Shown: positions 8,254 through 19,739, counted from the stretch's first letter. The stretch is 64,000 nt of DNA from Parazoarcus communis SWub3 = DSM 12120 (GCF_003226565.1 NZ_QKOE01000007.1:62001-126000); one strand, 5' to 3'. The notes: generated from the sequence alone by a model not told the origin. Numbers and translations are program-made.

Positions 8254-8278
8254 ATGTCTTTTATCTTATATAAGACAT
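8254..8278. promoter_or_regulatory. palindromic operator between mdh and gntR
   Basis: TCTTATATAAGA (8264-8275) is a perfect 12-bp palindrome inside a wider, offset symmetry (ATGTCTT at 8254-8260 and AAGACAT at 8272-8278). It lies 47-50 bp before the GntR start and about 160 bp before mdh, in otherwise ordinary sequence. An AT-rich palindrome beside a GntR gene is most simply an operator for that regulator. Confidence 0.55.
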
Positions 8279-8324
8279 AAGATGCCCCATAGACGCTAAA
8301 AAAATTTTGTGATCAAATACGCGA

Positions 8325-9053
8325 ATGGCTCAGGAATCCCCAACATTCAGCCCCCTCTACCGTCAGATCAAGACCCTGATTCTTCAGGCGCTTGAGGCGG
8401 GTGAGTGGCTTCCCGGTCAGGCCATCCCCAGCGAGCAGGAGCTCGCTGCGCGCTTCAGCGTATCGCAAGGTACGGTGCGCAAGGCCATCGACGAAATGGC
8501 GGCTGACAATCTTCTGGTGCGCAAGCAGGGCAAGGGCACCTATGTTGCCTCCCACAATGATCCGCGCGCCCTGTTCCGCTTTCTTCGTCTGGTGCCGATG
8601 GATGGCGATCTGTCCCATCCGCAAAGTGTGCCGCTGGATTGCTGGCGCGCAAAGGCGGGGCAGGAGGCTTCGCGCATGCTGGGTATCGAGCTCGGTGCGC
8701 CCATCATCATACTGCGAAGGCTGCTGCGTTTCGCGCAGAAGCCGGTGGTCATCGACGAAATCTATCTTCCTGGCGAAGTGTTCCCCGGTCTCAGTTTCGA
8801 GATGCTGCAGGGGTGGAACGGGTCGCTTTACAGTCTGTTCGAAACCCGCTTCGGTTTGCGCATGATCCGTGCGCAGGAGCGGATACGCGCGGTGGCGGCC
8901 GATCGCTCGACTGCCGAAGCGCTGCGGGTGGCTGAAGGTACGCCATTGCTGTCGGTGGAGCGGGTGACCTATACCTATGGTGACAAGCCGGTGGAGTGGC
9001 GCCGGGGCTTGTATTCGACTGCCGAGCATTTTTATCTGAATGAGTTGAGTTGA
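8325..9053 (+). CDS. GntR-family (HutC/UTRA type) regulator of the TCA cluster
   Basis: 242 residues. The N-terminal winged helix (about 8-72) shows the GntR pattern: PLYRQIKTLILQALEAGEWL, PSEQELAARFSVSQGTVRKA, LLVRKQGKGTYVA. The C-terminal part (about 85-240) is a UTRA effector domain (LGAPIIILRRLLRFAQKPVVIDEIYLP, LSVERVTYTYGDKPVEWRRG), which places it in the HutC subgroup that senses small organic acids or sugars. It stands between mdh (divergent) and sdhCDAB (same strand, 100 bp on), so control of TCA genes is likely. The effector is not known from sequence. Start ATG at 8325 has only a weak ribosome-binding site. Confidence 0.88.
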   Translation: MAQESPTFSPLYRQIKTLILQALEAGEWLPGQAIPSEQELAARFSVSQGTVRKAIDEMAADNLLVRKQGKGTYVASHNDPRALFRFLRLVPMDGDLSHPQSVPLDCWRAKAGQEASRMLGIELGAPIIILRRLLRFAQKPVVIDEIYLPGEVFPGLSFEMLQGWNGSLYSLFETRFGLRMIRAQERIRAVAADRSTAEALRVAEGTPLLSVERVTYTYGDKPVEWRRGLYSTAEHFYLNELS

Positions 9054-9153
9054 ATGGTGTTGCGATGCCGCGGGTGTATGCGTTCGTCGCTATAATTGCA
9101 AGCTTTTGGGAGTCCGCGGCGTATCCTCGCCGCACATGTTGAGGGGAGTCTTC

Positions 9154-9543
9154 ATGTCAGAAGTGACAGTGCGCAAACAAAGGCCGAAGCATTTGGCCAT
9201 CAACGAGATCCGGCTGCCACTGCCGGGGATCGTGTCGATTCTTCACCGGGTGAGTGGGGCGGGGCTGTTCCTGATGCTGCCCTTCCTGTTGTATCTGCTC
9301 GACCGCAGCCTGGGTTCGCCGCAGTCGTTCGAAACCTTCTCCGCGGTGGTGGGTCATCCGCTGGCCAAGCTGCTGTTGCTGGGTCTGCTGTGGGCGTACA
9401 TGCATCACTTCTGTGCCGGTATCCGTTTCCTGCTGCTGGACATGCACAAGGGGCTGGAGCTGCAGGCTGCGCGCAATTCCTCGCGCATCGTACTGATCGT
9501 AAGCCTGGCGCTTACTGCTTTGATTGGGGTGAAACTATGGTGA
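9154..9543 (+). CDS. sdhC: succinate dehydrogenase cytochrome b556 subunit
   Basis: 129 residues with three membrane spans. It anchors SdhAB to the inner membrane and helps bind haem b and ubiquinone. The quinone-site segment SILHRVSGAG (28-37) and the haem-ligand region YMHHFCAGIRFLLLDMHKG (82-100, ligand H84 by analogy with the E. coli protein) are both present. The ATG at 9154 has AGGGGAG eight bases upstream. A TATAAT at 9091-9096 may be the -10 of the operon, without a convincing -35. The stop overlaps the sdhD start (ATGGTGA), indicating translational coupling. Confidence 0.95.
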   Translation: MSEVTVRKQRPKHLAINEIRLPLPGIVSILHRVSGAGLFLMLPFLLYLLDRSLGSPQSFETFSAVVGHPLAKLLLLGLLWAYMHHFCAGIRFLLLDMHKGLELQAARNSSRIVLIVSLALTALIGVKLW

Positions 9544-9884
9544 ATCGTCACGTCGTCGGTGCGCACTATGGTCTGAAGGACTGGATTGCGCAGCGTGCCA
9601 CTGCCGTCTATATGGCGCTCTACACGGTCATTTTTGCCGTCTGTGCGCTGACCCTGCCTGAGCTTTCCTACGAAGCCTGGTCGGGTCTGTTTTCCGGTTC
9701 GGTATTCCGTTTCCTGAGCTTCCTGTTCTTCCTGTCGGTGTTCTATCACGCCTGGATCGGTGTGCGTGACATCTGGATGGACTACGTCAAGCCCACCGGC
9801 CTGCGTCTGGCCCTGCATCTGATCACCCTTTTCCTGCTCGTCGGCTACGCCGGCTGGGCAGCCCAGATTCTTTGGAGGCTGTAA
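9537..9884 (+). CDS. sdhD: succinate dehydrogenase membrane anchor subunit
   Basis: 115 residues and three membrane spans, partner of SdhC in the membrane anchor. Key residues fall in [19 protein letters not shown]71 near the haem, and D82-Y83, which correspond to the quinone-site aspartate and tyrosine of E. coli SdhD. The start at 9537 overlaps the last seven bases of sdhC. SdhA begins two bases after the stop region, with its ribosome-binding site (GGAGG) inside the end of sdhD, so the four subunits are tightly coupled. Confidence 0.93.
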   Translation: MVNRHVVGAHYGLKDWIAQRATAVYMALYTVIFAVCALTLPELSYEAWSGLFSGSVFRFLSFLFFLSVFYHAWIGVRDIWMDYVKPTGLRLALHLITLFLLVGYAGWAAQILWRL

Positions 9885-9886
9885 GC

Positions 9887-11680
9887 GTGAACGTCGCTAA
9901 GCGTACCTTTGATGCGGTCATCGTTGGCGCCGGCGGTGCCGGCCTGCGTGCAGCCCTGCAACTCTCCGAGTCCGGTCTGAAGACCGCCGTGCTGTCCAAG
10001 GTGTTCCCGACCCGCTCGCATACCGTCGCTGCTCAGGGCGGGGTGGCTGCCTCGCTCGGCAACTCGACCGAGGATAACTGGCACTGGCACATGTACGACA
10101 CCGTCAAGGGGTCGGACTGGCTGGGTGACCAGGATGCCATCGAATTCATGTGCAAGAAGGCGAACGAAGTCGTCATCGAGCTCGAGCACTACGGCATGCC
10201 GTTTGACCGTACCGACAACGGCAAGATCTATCAGCGTCCGTTCGGTGGTCACTCGATGAACTACGGCCAGGCACCGGTGATGCGCTCCTGCGCAGCAGCC
10301 GACCGTACCGGTCACGCCATGTTGCACGCGCTGTATCAGCGCAATGTACGTGCAAACACCCAGTTCTTCGTCGAGTGGATGGCGCTGGATCTCATCCGTG
10401 ATGCCGATGGCGACGTCGTCGGTGTGACCGCGATGGAAATGGAAACCGGCGAGATCTCGATCTTCCACGCCAAGGCGACCGTTTTCGCCACCGGCGGTTC
10501 GGGTCGTATCTATTACTCGTCGACCAATGCCTTCATCAACACCGGTGACGGTGTCGGCATGGCGGCACGCGCCGGCATTCCGCTGGAAGACATGGAGTTC
10601 TGGCAGTTCCACCCCACCGGCGTGGCCGGGGCGGGCGTGCTGATTACCGAAGGTGTGCGTGGTGAAGGCGGTATCCTGCGCAATTCGTCGGGTGAGCGCT
10701 TCATGGAGCGCTATGCGCCCAACCTGAAGGATCTGGCCTCGCGTGACGTGGTGTCGCGCTCGATGGTGACCGAGATCAACGAAGGCCGTGGTTGTGGCCC
10801 CGACAAGGATCACGTGATGCTCGACATCACTCACCTGTCGCCCGAGACCATCATGAAGCGCCTGCCCGGCATTCGCGAGATCTCGCTCCAGTTTGCAGGT
10901 GTTGATCCGATCAAGGCGCCGATCCCGGTGGTCCCCACCTGTCACTACCAGATGGGCGGTATTCCGACCAACTACAAGGGTCAGGTCGTGGTGCCGAAGG
11001 ACGGTAACCCGAACTCGCCAGTGGTCGGTTTCTATGCGGCCGGTGAATGTGCCTGCGCATCGGTGCATGGTGCAAACCGCCTCGGAACCAACTCGCTGCT
11101 CGATCTGCTGGTATTCGGCAAGTCGGCCGGTGAGACCGTGGTCGAGGACCTGCAGTCGGGCAATCTGCGCCTGAAGCCACTGCCCGCTGACGCGGCCGAC
11201 GTGTCGCTGGCCCGCCTGAATCGTCTCGAGACGCAGAAGGATGGCACTCAGGTGCATGACGTCCGCCTGGCCATGCAGCGCACCATGCAGAAGCACGCGG
11301 GGGTGTTCCGCTTTGCCGATCTGCTCAAGGAAGGCGTCGAGAAGATCGTCGAAGTTGCCGAAGAAGCCAAGAGCACCCAGATCACCGACAAGTCCAAGGT
11401 CTGGAACACGGCGATGACCGAAGCGCTGGAGCTCGACAACCTGATCGAAGTGGCCAAGGCCACGATGATCTCGGCCGAGGCTCGCAAGGAATCGCGCGGC
11501 GCCCACGTCCGTGACGATGCGCCCGATACCGCCGAGCGTCCCAACGGCCGTGATGACGACAACTGGCTCAAGCACACCCTGTGGTACAGCGAAGGCAATC
11601 GCCTTGACTACAAGCCGGTGAACCTGCAGCCGATGTCGCCTGATGTCGAACCCATCGCGCTCGCCAAGCGCACTTACTGA
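9887..11680 (+). CDS. sdhA: succinate dehydrogenase flavoprotein subunit
   Basis: 597 residues, the normal length. The Rossmann motif [20 protein letters not shown] begins at residue 9, and the FAD-linking histidine is H45 in [11 protein letters not shown]. The substrate-site segments [12 protein letters not shown] and [19 protein letters not shown] are intact. It oxidises succinate to fumarate in the cytoplasmic arm of complex II. I take GTG 9887 as the start: GGAGG lies eight bases upstream, and the TTG at 9872 would place the start inside that site. Covalent FAD attachment would be helped by SdhE encoded downstream. Confidence 0.97.
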   Translation: MNVAKRTFDAVIVGAGGAGLRAALQLSESGLKTAVLSKVFPTRSHTVAAQGGVAASLGNSTEDNWHWHMYDTVKGSDWLGDQDAIEFMCKKANEVVIELEHYGMPFDRTDNGKIYQRPFGGHSMNYGQAPVMRSCAAADRTGHAMLHALYQRNVRANTQFFVEWMALDLIRDADGDVVGVTAMEMETGEISIFHAKATVFATGGSGRIYYSSTNAFINTGDGVGMAARAGIPLEDMEFWQFHPTGVAGAGVLITEGVRGEGGILRNSSGERFMERYAPNLKDLASRDVVSRSMVTEINEGRGCGPDKDHVMLDITHLSPETIMKRLPGIREISLQFAGVDPIKAPIPVVPTCHYQMGGIPTNYKGQVVVPKDGNPNSPVVGFYAAGECACASVHGANRLGTNSLLDLLVFGKSAGETVVEDLQSGNLRLKPLPADAADVSLARLNRLETQKDGTQVHDVRLAMQRTMQKHAGVFRFADLLKEGVEKIVEVAEEAKSTQITDKSKVWNTAMTEALELDNLIEVAKATMISAEARKESRGAHVRDDAPDTAERPNGRDDDNWLKHTLWYSEGNRLDYKPVNLQPMSPDVEPIALAKRTY

Positions 11681-11699
11681 GCGCCCGGGAGAACTACAC

Positions 11700-12410
11700 A
11701 TGACCAAGCGTACTGTTCACTTCAAGATCTATCGCTACGATCCGGACAAGGACGAGAAGCCCTACATGCAGGACATCTCGGTGGAACTCGAAGCCTCCGA
11801 CAAGAAGCTGCTCGATGCCATCGTCCGCCTCAAGACCAAGGACGACACGCTGTCCTTCCGTCGTTCCTGCCGCGAAGGGGTTTGCGGATCGGATGCGATG
11901 AACATCAACGGCAAGAATGGTCTGGCCTGCCTGACCGATGTGGATAGCCTGGCGCAGCCGATCACGCTGCGTCCGCTGCCGGGGCTGCCGGTCATCCGCG
12001 ACCTGATCGTGGATATGACCCAGTTCTTCAAGCAATACCACTCGATCAAGCCCTACCTGGTCAACAACGATCCGGCGCCCGAGCGCGAGCGTCTGCAGAC
12101 ACCGGAAGATCGCGAGGAACTCAACGGTCTCTACGAGTGCATCCTGTGTGCCTGCTGCTCGACCTCGTGCCCGTCGTTCTGGTGGAATCCTGACAAGTTC
12201 GTCGGCCCGGCAGGCCTGCTGGCTGCGTATCGCTTCATTGCCGATACCCGCGACCAGGACACCAATGCGCGTCTCGACAACCTCGAAGACCCGTATCGTC
12301 TGTTCCGTTGCCACACCATCATGAACTGTGTGGACGTCTGTCCGAAAGGTCTGAACCCGACGCGCGCGATCGGCAAGATCAAGGACATGATGGTTCGTCG
12401 TGCAGTCTGA
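11700..12410 (+). CDS. sdhB: succinate dehydrogenase iron-sulfur subunit
   Basis: 236 residues carrying the three iron-sulfur clusters of complex II. The [2Fe-2S] site is in RRSCREGVCGSDAMNINGKN plus a following LAC. The [4Fe-4S] and [3Fe-4S] sites are in CILCACCSTSCPSFWW and CHTIMNCVDVCPKGLNPT. It passes electrons from SdhA to ubiquinone at SdhCD. ATG 11700 follows GGGAG at good spacing, 19 bases after the sdhA stop. Its last 11 bases overlap the GTG start of sdhE. Confidence 0.97.
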   Translation: MTKRTVHFKIYRYDPDKDEKPYMQDISVELEASDKKLLDAIVRLKTKDDTLSFRRSCREGVCGSDAMNINGKNGLACLTDVDSLAQPITLRPLPGLPVIRDLIVDMTQFFKQYHSIKPYLVNNDPAPERERLQTPEDREELNGLYECILCACCSTSCPSFWWNPDKFVGPAGLLAAYRFIADTRDQDTNARLDNLEDPYRLFRCHTIMNCVDVCPKGLNPTRAIGKIKDMMVRRAV

Positions 12411-12651
12411 CGACCTGACCATCAACCGGGGGCGCGTGCGCTGGCAGTGCCGCAGGGCACTGCTGGAGCTTGATCTGGTGTTCACGCGCTTCCTGGAAAA
12501 GCATTTCGATCGTCTGAATGACGATCAACTGGCGGATCTCGAACACCTGCTGCGCTGCGATGACTACGACATCTGGGCGATGGTCAATGGCAGCAAGCCG
12601 TGTGAGGTCGAGCGCTGGAAGGAGATGATCGGTCTGCTGAGTCAGCGTTGA
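12400..12651 (+). CDS. sdhE: SdhE-type FAD assembly factor
   Basis: 83 residues, typical of the SdhE/YgfY (Sdh5-like) family, which promotes covalent FAD attachment to SdhA. The family features are the N-terminal R-rich helix (NRGRVRWQCRRALLELDLVF), the middle FLEKHFDRLND, the CDDYDIWAMVNG segment and the end EMIGLL. The GTG start at 12400 overlaps sdhB by 11 bases. In E. coli and Serratia the conserved surface motif is RGxxE; here it reads R19-A-L-L-E23, so alanine (A20) replaces the usually invariant glycine. Placement within the sdh operon makes the assignment firm despite this. Confidence 0.92.
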   Translation: MQSDDLTINRGRVRWQCRRALLELDLVFTRFLEKHFDRLNDDQLADLEHLLRCDDYDIWAMVNGSKPCEVERWKEMIGLLSQR

Positions 12652-12714
12652 TCGGCCGGCTGGTTGGATTGAGGGAGTTGGAAGTTAATCGGGCAAGCAA
12701 AAGGGGACGAACCT

Positions 12715-14010
12715 ATGAGCACTGAACGCATTGCAACCCTAACCGTCGATGGCAAGACCGTCGATTTTCCGGTGATGACCGGTACCCACGGCCAGGACGT
12801 CATCGACATCCGCACGCTGGGTGGCAAGACCGGCCTGTTCACCTACGATTCCGGCTTCCTGTCGACGGCGAGCTGCAAGTCCAAGATCACCTTCATCGAC
12901 GGTGACAAGGGCGAGCTGCTGTACCGCGGCTACCCCATCGAGCAACTGGCCGAACAGTGCAACTTTCTGGAAGTCGCCTACCTGCTGAAGGAGGGCGAAC
13001 TGCCCAACGCCACGCAGAAGGCCGAGTTCGAAACCACGATCAAGAACCACACCATGGTTCATGATCAGCTGACCCGTTTCTACAACGGTTTCCGCCGTGA
13101 CGCGCACCCGATGGCGATCATGGTCGGCGTGGTTGGTGCGTTGTCGGCGTTCTACCATGACGCCATGGACTTCTCGGACGAGCAGCACCGCAATGTGTCG
13201 GTGAACCGTCTGATCGCCAAGCTGCCCACCATCGTGGCCATGGCGTACAAGTACAACACCGGGCAACCGTTCATGTACCCGCGTAACGACCTCGGCTACA
13301 CCGCCAACTTCATGCACATGATGTTTGGCACGCCGTGCGAAGAGTACAAGCCGAACCCGGTGCTGGTCCGTGCGCTCGACGTCATCTTCACGCTGCACGC
13401 CGACCACGAGCAGAACGCCTCCACCTCGACCGTCCGCCTGGCCGGTTCGTCGGGTGCCAACCCGTTTGCCTGCATCTCGGCCGGTATCGCCTGCCTGTGG
13501 GGCCCGGCACATGGTGGCGCGAACGAAGCCTGCCTGAACATGCTCGAAGAGATCGGCGACGTCTCCCGCGTTGGCGAGTACATCGCACGCGCCAAGGACA
13601 AGAACGACAGCTTCAAGCTGATGGGCTTCGGCCACCGCGTGTACAAGAACTTCGACCCGCGTGCCACGCTGATGCGCAAGGTGTGCAACGAAGTGCTGCA
13701 GGAACTCGGTCTCGAGAACGATCGCCTGTTCAAGCTGGCGATGGAGCTCGAGAAGATTGCACTGGAAGACCCGTATTTCGTTGAGAAGAAGCTCTATCCC
13801 AACGTCGACTTCTACTCGGGTATCGTGCAGAAGGCACTGGGCATCCCGACCTCCATGTTCACCTGCATCTTCGCGCTCGCGCGTACGGTGGGCTGGATCA
13901 CCCAGTGGGAAGAAATGATCACCGATCCGGAATACAAGATCGGCCGCCCGCGCCAGTTGTACATCGGCGCTGCGCGACGCGACGTTCCGGCCATCGCACA
14001 GCGTCCGTAA
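12715..14010 (+). CDS. gltA: citrate synthase
   Basis: 431 residues, the NADH-sensitive type II length. It condenses oxaloacetate and acetyl-CoA. Active-site segments are [20 protein letters not shown] (with the oxaloacetate-binding histidine), [10 protein letters not shown], and [14 protein letters not shown] with a catalytic histidine; the aspartate follows later in [16 protein letters not shown] sits upstream of the ATG at 12715. The gene is 63 bp after sdhE in the same direction and is followed by a clear terminator, so the sdh-gltA unit probably ends here. Confidence 0.97.
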   Translation: MSTERIATLTVDGKTVDFPVMTGTHGQDVIDIRTLGGKTGLFTYDSGFLSTASCKSKITFIDGDKGELLYRGYPIEQLAEQCNFLEVAYLLKEGELPNATQKAEFETTIKNHTMVHDQLTRFYNGFRRDAHPMAIMVGVVGALSAFYHDAMDFSDEQHRNVSVNRLIAKLPTIVAMAYKYNTGQPFMYPRNDLGYTANFMHMMFGTPCEEYKPNPVLVRALDVIFTLHADHEQNASTSTVRLAGSSGANPFACISAGIACLWGPAHGGANEACLNMLEEIGDVSRVGEYIARAKDKNDSFKLMGFGHRVYKNFDPRATLMRKVCNEVLQELGLENDRLFKLAMELEKIALEDPYFVEKKLYPNVDFYSGIVQKALGIPTSMFTCIFALARTVGWITQWEEMITDPEYKIGRPRQLYIGAARRDVPAIAQRP

Positions 14011-14055
14011 GAGACGATGGAGAGGGGAGGGAGACGGGATTAGGCGATAGCCACC

Positions 14056-14092
14056 ACGGGATGGCCGCGGCGAATGCGGTCGTCCCGTTTTT
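14056..14092 (+). terminator. intrinsic terminator after gltA
   Basis: ACGGGA and TCCCGT form the base of a long hairpin, with GGCCGC pairing imperfectly to GCGGTC inside, followed by five T. It separates sdh-gltA from sucAB-lpd. Confidence 0.8.
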
Positions 14093-14166
14093 CATTGGTT
14101 GCGCACGATCCGGTTAACCCCGTATTTCGGAAGCAGGGACACAGAACACAACAGGTGGCTTTCATC

Positions 14167-17019
14167 ATGAAGCAGCTTCAAGACACGTCTCATCTGTTCG
14201 GCTCGAACGCGCCGTTCATCGAAGAGCTCTACGAGAATTACCTCGCCGACCCGGCCTCGGTCTCCGATACCTGGCGCGACTATTTCGACAAACTCCAGGC
14301 TCAGGCAGGCGCATCCGTACGTGATGTGGCTCATGGGCCGGTCATCGCCGCATTCGAGCAGATGGCCAAGCGTGGTCCGGTCCGGACCGTGGTGACCGAA
14401 GGTGGCGAAGACAAGCTCCAGGTTGCTGTGCTGCAACTGATCAACGCCTACCGCTTCCTCGGCAACCGTTGGGCCAACCTCGATCCGCTCAAGCGCACCG
14501 AGCGTCCGCAGATCGCCGAACTCGAGCCCTCCTACTATGGTTTTACCGAAGCTGACCTGTCGCGCAGCTTCAATGTCGGCTCCTTCCATGGCTTCTCGAC
14601 CGAGCGTGCCACGCTGCGCGAGATCCTCGAGGCCGTGCGCCAGACCTACTGCGGTTCGATTGGTTCGGAGTACATGTACATCTCCGATATCGCCCAGAAG
14701 CGCTGGATCCAGAGCCGTCTGGAAAGCGTGCGTGGCACGCCCAAGTTCTCGGTCGAGATGAAGCGTCGCATTCTCGAGCGCACCACTGCTGCCGAGACCC
14801 TCGAGCGCTACCTGCACACCAAGTACGTCGGCCAGAAGCGTTTCTCGCTCGAAGGGGGCGAGTCCGCCATCGTCGCGATGGATGAGTTGATCCGCGTCGC
14901 CGGCAGCCTGGGCGTGGCCGAAACCGTCATCGGCATGGCTCACCGCGGCCGCCTGAACGTGCTGGTCAACACTCTGGGCAAGTCGCCCTCGATGCTGTTC
15001 TCCGAGTTCGAAGGCAAGGCGGCTTCCGACCTGAGCGCGGGCGACGTGAAGTATCACATGGGCTTCTCCAGCGACGTCATGACCCCGGGTGGCCCCATGC
15101 ACCTGACGCTGGCGTTCAACCCGTCCCACCTCGAAATCATCAATCCAGTGGTTGCGGGCTCGGTCTATGCGCGCCAGGTGCGGCGCAAGGATGCGAACAA
15201 GACCCAGGTGCTGCCGGTGCTGATCCACGGCGATGCTGCAGTGGCAGGTCAGGGTGTCAACCAGGAGATGCTCAACTTCTCCCAGACCCGTGGTTACGGC
15301 ACGGGCGGGACGGTGCATCTGGTGATCAACAACCAGATCGGCTTCACCACTTCCGATCCGCGCGACTATCGCTCGTCGCTGTATTGCACCGACATCTTCA
15401 AGATGGTCGAGGCACCGATCTTCCACGTCAATGGTGACGACCCGGAAGCGGTGGCTTTCGTGACTGCGCTGGCCCTCGAGTTCCGTCAGGAGTTCAAGAA
15501 GGACGTGGTTGTCGATATCGTCTGCTATCGCAAGCTTGGCCACAACGAGCAGGACGAGCCGATGGTCACCCAGCCGCTGATGTACCGCAAGGTGCAGCAG
15601 CATCCGGGTACCCGCAAGCTGTACGCCGATCGCCTGGTTGCCGAAGGCACGCTGGCCGCCGACGAGCCGGAAAAGATGATCGCTGAGTACCGTGAACATC
15701 TTGATCGCGGCGAATTGCTATACAACCCGGTGCTGTCGGGTCACAACCGCCAGTACTCGGTGGACTGGACGCCTTTCCTGAAGCAACCCTACACCGACGA
15801 AGCCGATACCACAGTGCCGGTGCAGGAGATCAAGCGCCTGTCCGAGCGTCTGACCACGTTGCCAGAAGGCTTCTCGCTGCACTCCCGTGTCAAGAAGATC
15901 ATCGATGACCGAGCGGCCATGGGTCGTGGCGAGTTGCCGATCGACTGGGGCATGGGCGAGAACCTGGCCTACGCCAGTCTGCTGGCGCAGGGCTATGCGG
16001 TTCGTATCTCCGGTGAGGACGTGGGGCGTGGTACCTTCTTCCATCGCCATGCTGCGCTGCATGACCAGAAGCGCGAGCGCTGGGATGAAGGCACCTATAA
16101 GCCGCTGGAGCACATCCAGGACGGCCAGGGCGGTTTCCAGTGCTACGACTCGGTGCTGTCCGAAGAAGCGGTGCTCGCATTCGAGTATGGCTACTCGACC
16201 GCTGAACCGAACGAACTGTTGATCTGGGAAGCCCAGTTCGGCGACTTCGTCAATGGCGCCCAAGTGGTCATCGACCAGTTCATCAGCTCTGGAGAAGCCA
16301 AGTGGGGGCGTCTGAGCGGTCTGGTGATGATGCTGCCGCACGGCTACGAAGGGCAGGGCCCGGAGCACTCGTCGTGCCGTCCGGAGCGGTTCATGAACAT
16401 GGCCGCGGAGAACAACTGGCAGGTCTGCGTGCCGACCACGCCGGCGCAGATTTTCCACCTGCTGCGTCGCCAGATGATCCGCAAGCTGCGCAAGCCGCTG
16501 ATCATTGTCACGCCGAAGTCCCTGCTGCGTCACAAGGAAGCGATCTCCTCAATGGAAGAGCTGGCCAACGGCCGCTTCCAGACCGTGATTCCGGAAGTCG
16601 AGAACCTCGATCCGAAGAAGGTCAAGCGCGTCGTGCTGTGTCAGGGCAAGATCTACTACGAACTGCTGGCGCATCGTCGCGACAACAAGATCACCGACAC
16701 GGCGCTGGTGCGGATCGAGCAGCTCTATCCCTTCCCGGCGGACGAGTTTGCCAAGGCAATCAACCAGTTCCCGAATGCCAAGGAAGTGGTCTGGTGCCAG
16801 GAAGAGCCGCGTAACCAGGGTGCCTGGTACTGGCTTGCCTCGCGTCAGCACCTGGTCAATGTGCTCGGCACCAAGCGCAAGCTGCTGCTTGTCAGCCGCC
16901 CAGCGTCGGCGTCGCCGGCTGTTGGCTACTACGCCAAGCACAATCAGCAGCAGAAGGCGATCCTTGAGCACGCCTTTGGCCCGATTCAAGAAACCACACC
17001 GCAGTCGCCCAACCTATAA
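14167..17019 (+). CDS. sucA: 2-oxoglutarate dehydrogenase E1 component
   Basis: 950 residues, thiamine-diphosphate-dependent decarboxylase of the 2-oxoglutarate dehydrogenase complex. The N-terminus (LFGSNAPFIEELYENYLADP) is the E2-binding segment. GMAHRGRLNVLVNTLGK, GDAAVAGQGVNQEMLN and IGFTTSDPRD mark the ThDP/active-site region, and the C-terminal transketolase-like half includes VMMLPHGYEGQGPEHSSCRPER. The start at 14167 fits the family; AGGTGG lies nine bases upstream. It is followed after 21 bp by sucB. Confidence 0.97.
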   Translation: MKQLQDTSHLFGSNAPFIEELYENYLADPASVSDTWRDYFDKLQAQAGASVRDVAHGPVIAAFEQMAKRGPVRTVVTEGGEDKLQVAVLQLINAYRFLGNRWANLDPLKRTERPQIAELEPSYYGFTEADLSRSFNVGSFHGFSTERATLREILEAVRQTYCGSIGSEYMYISDIAQKRWIQSRLESVRGTPKFSVEMKRRILERTTAAETLERYLHTKYVGQKRFSLEGGESAIVAMDELIRVAGSLGVAETVIGMAHRGRLNVLVNTLGKSPSMLFSEFEGKAASDLSAGDVKYHMGFSSDVMTPGGPMHLTLAFNPSHLEIINPVVAGSVYARQVRRKDANKTQVLPVLIHGDAAVAGQGVNQEMLNFSQTRGYGTGGTVHLVINNQIGFTTSDPRDYRSSLYCTDIFKMVEAPIFHVNGDDPEAVAFVTALALEFRQEFKKDVVVDIVCYRKLGHNEQDEPMVTQPLMYRKVQQHPGTRKLYADRLVAEGTLAADEPEKMIAEYREHLDRGELLYNPVLSGHNRQYSVDWTPFLKQPYTDEADTTVPVQEIKRLSERLTTLPEGFSLHSRVKKIIDDRAAMGRGELPIDWGMGENLAYASLLAQGYAVRISGEDVGRGTFFHRHAALHDQKRERWDEGTYKPLEHIQDGQGGFQCYDSVLSEEAVLAFEYGYSTAEPNELLIWEAQFGDFVNGAQVVIDQFISSGEAKWGRLSGLVMMLPHGYEGQGPEHSSCRPERFMNMAAENNWQVCVPTTPAQIFHLLRRQMIRKLRKPLIIVTPKSLLRHKEAISSMEELANGRFQTVIPEVENLDPKKVKRVVLCQGKIYYELLAHRRDNKITDTALVRIEQLYPFPADEFAKAINQFPNAKEVVWCQEEPRNQGAWYWLASRQHLVNVLGTKRKLLLVSRPASASPAVGYYAKHNQQQKAILEHAFGPIQETTPQSPNL

Positions 17020-17040
17020 GTAGACGAGGGAGAGAACTCC

Positions 17041-18228
17041 ATGCTGATCGAAGTAAAAGTCCCGCAGTTGTCCGAATCCGTGTCCGAAGCCACGCTGGTT
17101 TCCTGGCACAAGAAGGAAGGCGATGCGGTATCCCGCGACGAAAACCTGATCGACATCGAGACCGACAAGGTCGTGCTCGAGACCCCGGCGCCGGCCGATG
17201 GCGTGCTGGTCAAGATCATCAAGGCCAACGGTGACACCGTGGCTTCGGGTGAGTTGATTGCCCAGATCGATACCGAAGCCAAGGCTGCCGGTGCCGCTGC
17301 ACCGACCGCCGCGCCGGTTCAGGCGGTGACCCCGCCGCCGGCCGCGCCGGCATCCTCGAGTGCCGCGGGCGCTGCCAGCCCGGCTGCACGCAAGATCCTC
17401 GACGAGAAGGGTGTGTCGGCTGGCGACGTGGCCGGCACGGGCCGTGGCGGTCGCGTCACCAAGGAAGACGCGGTTGCCGCACAGCCGAAGGCGGCTGCAG
17501 TGGCGCCGGTGGCGGTGGCTGCCGGAGAGCGCCCGGAAGAGCGTGTGCCGATGACCCGCCTGCGTGCGCGTATCGCCGAGCGCCTGATCCAGTCGAAGAA
17601 CGAAAACGCCATCCTGACCACGTTCAACGAAGTGAACATGGCGCCGGTGATGGCGCTGCGCAAGCAGTATGGTGAGAAGTTCGAGAAGGCACATGGCGTG
17701 CGTCTGGGCTTCATGGGCTTCTTCGTCAAGGCCGCGGTTGCCGCACTGAAGAAGTTCCCGATCCTGAACGCGTCGGTTGATGGCAACGACATCATCTACC
17801 ACGGCTACATCGACATCGGTATTGCCGTTGGTTCGCCGCGCGGTCTGGTTGTGCCCATCCTGCGCGATGCTGACCAGATGTCGATTGCCGACATCGAGAA
17901 GAAGATTGCCGAGTTCGGCGAGAAGGCCAAGGCCGGCAAGCTGTCGCTGGAAGAGCTGACCGGTGGCACGTTCTCGATTTCCAACGGTGGCGTGTTCGGT
18001 TCGATGCTGTCGACCCCGATCATCAACCCGCCGCAGTCGGCCATCCTCGGCATCCACGCCACCAAGGACCGTGCTGTGGTGGAAAACGGTCAGGTCGTCG
18101 TGCGCCCGATCAACTACCTGGCCATGTCCTACGACCACCGCATCATCGATGGTCGCGAGGCTGTGCTGGGTCTGGTGACGATGAAGGAAGCGCTGGAAGA
18201 TCCGGCTCGCCTGATCCTCGACGTATAA
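17041..18228 (+). CDS. sucB: dihydrolipoyllysine succinyltransferase (E2o)
   Basis: 395 residues. The lipoyl domain (1-77) has the modified lysine K43 in [13 protein letters not shown]. An Ala/Pro linker (about 80-112) leads to the peripheral-subunit-binding domain ([26 protein letters not shown] split over about 117-143). The catalytic domain ends with [12 protein letters not shown], holding H366 and D370. It transfers the succinyl group to CoA. GGGAGAG precedes the ATG. One lipoyl domain is standard for E2o. It is also called odhB. Confidence 0.97.
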   Translation: MLIEVKVPQLSESVSEATLVSWHKKEGDAVSRDENLIDIETDKVVLETPAPADGVLVKIIKANGDTVASGELIAQIDTEAKAAGAAAPTAAPVQAVTPPPAAPASSSAAGAASPAARKILDEKGVSAGDVAGTGRGGRVTKEDAVAAQPKAAAVAPVAVAAGERPEERVPMTRLRARIAERLIQSKNENAILTTFNEVNMAPVMALRKQYGEKFEKAHGVRLGFMGFFVKAAVAALKKFPILNASVDGNDIIYHGYIDIGIAVGSPRGLVVPILRDADQMSIADIEKKIAEFGEKAKAGKLSLEELTGGTFSISNGGVFGSMLSTPIINPPQSAILGIHATKDRAVVENGQVVVRPINYLAMSYDHRIIDGREAVLGLVTMKEALEDPARLILDV

Positions 18229-18239
18229 GCATACGCAGT

Positions 18240-18289
18240 CGGGGCGCATTCGTCCGGAGCAGGGCTCCGGTGCGGGTGCGCCCCGTTTT
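18240..18289 (+). terminator. strong hairpin with T-tract between sucB and lpd
   Basis: CGGGGCGCA (18240-18248) pairs with TGCGCCCCG (18277-18285) around an inner hairpin (CCGGAGC/GCTCCGG), followed by TTTT. It is only 22 bases before the lpd start and could lower lpd transcription relative to sucAB. Confidence 0.75.
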
Positions 18290-18311
18290 CCGATCTGCAA
18301 GGGAGAGATAG

Positions 18312-19739
<1,428 letters not shown>

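Noticed and set aside
9845-11707. 620-codon minus-strand reading frame opposite sdhA
   Set aside because: Its codons mirror sdhA in the antisense frame favoured by GC-rich third positions; no domain is recognisable and no ribosome-binding site fits.
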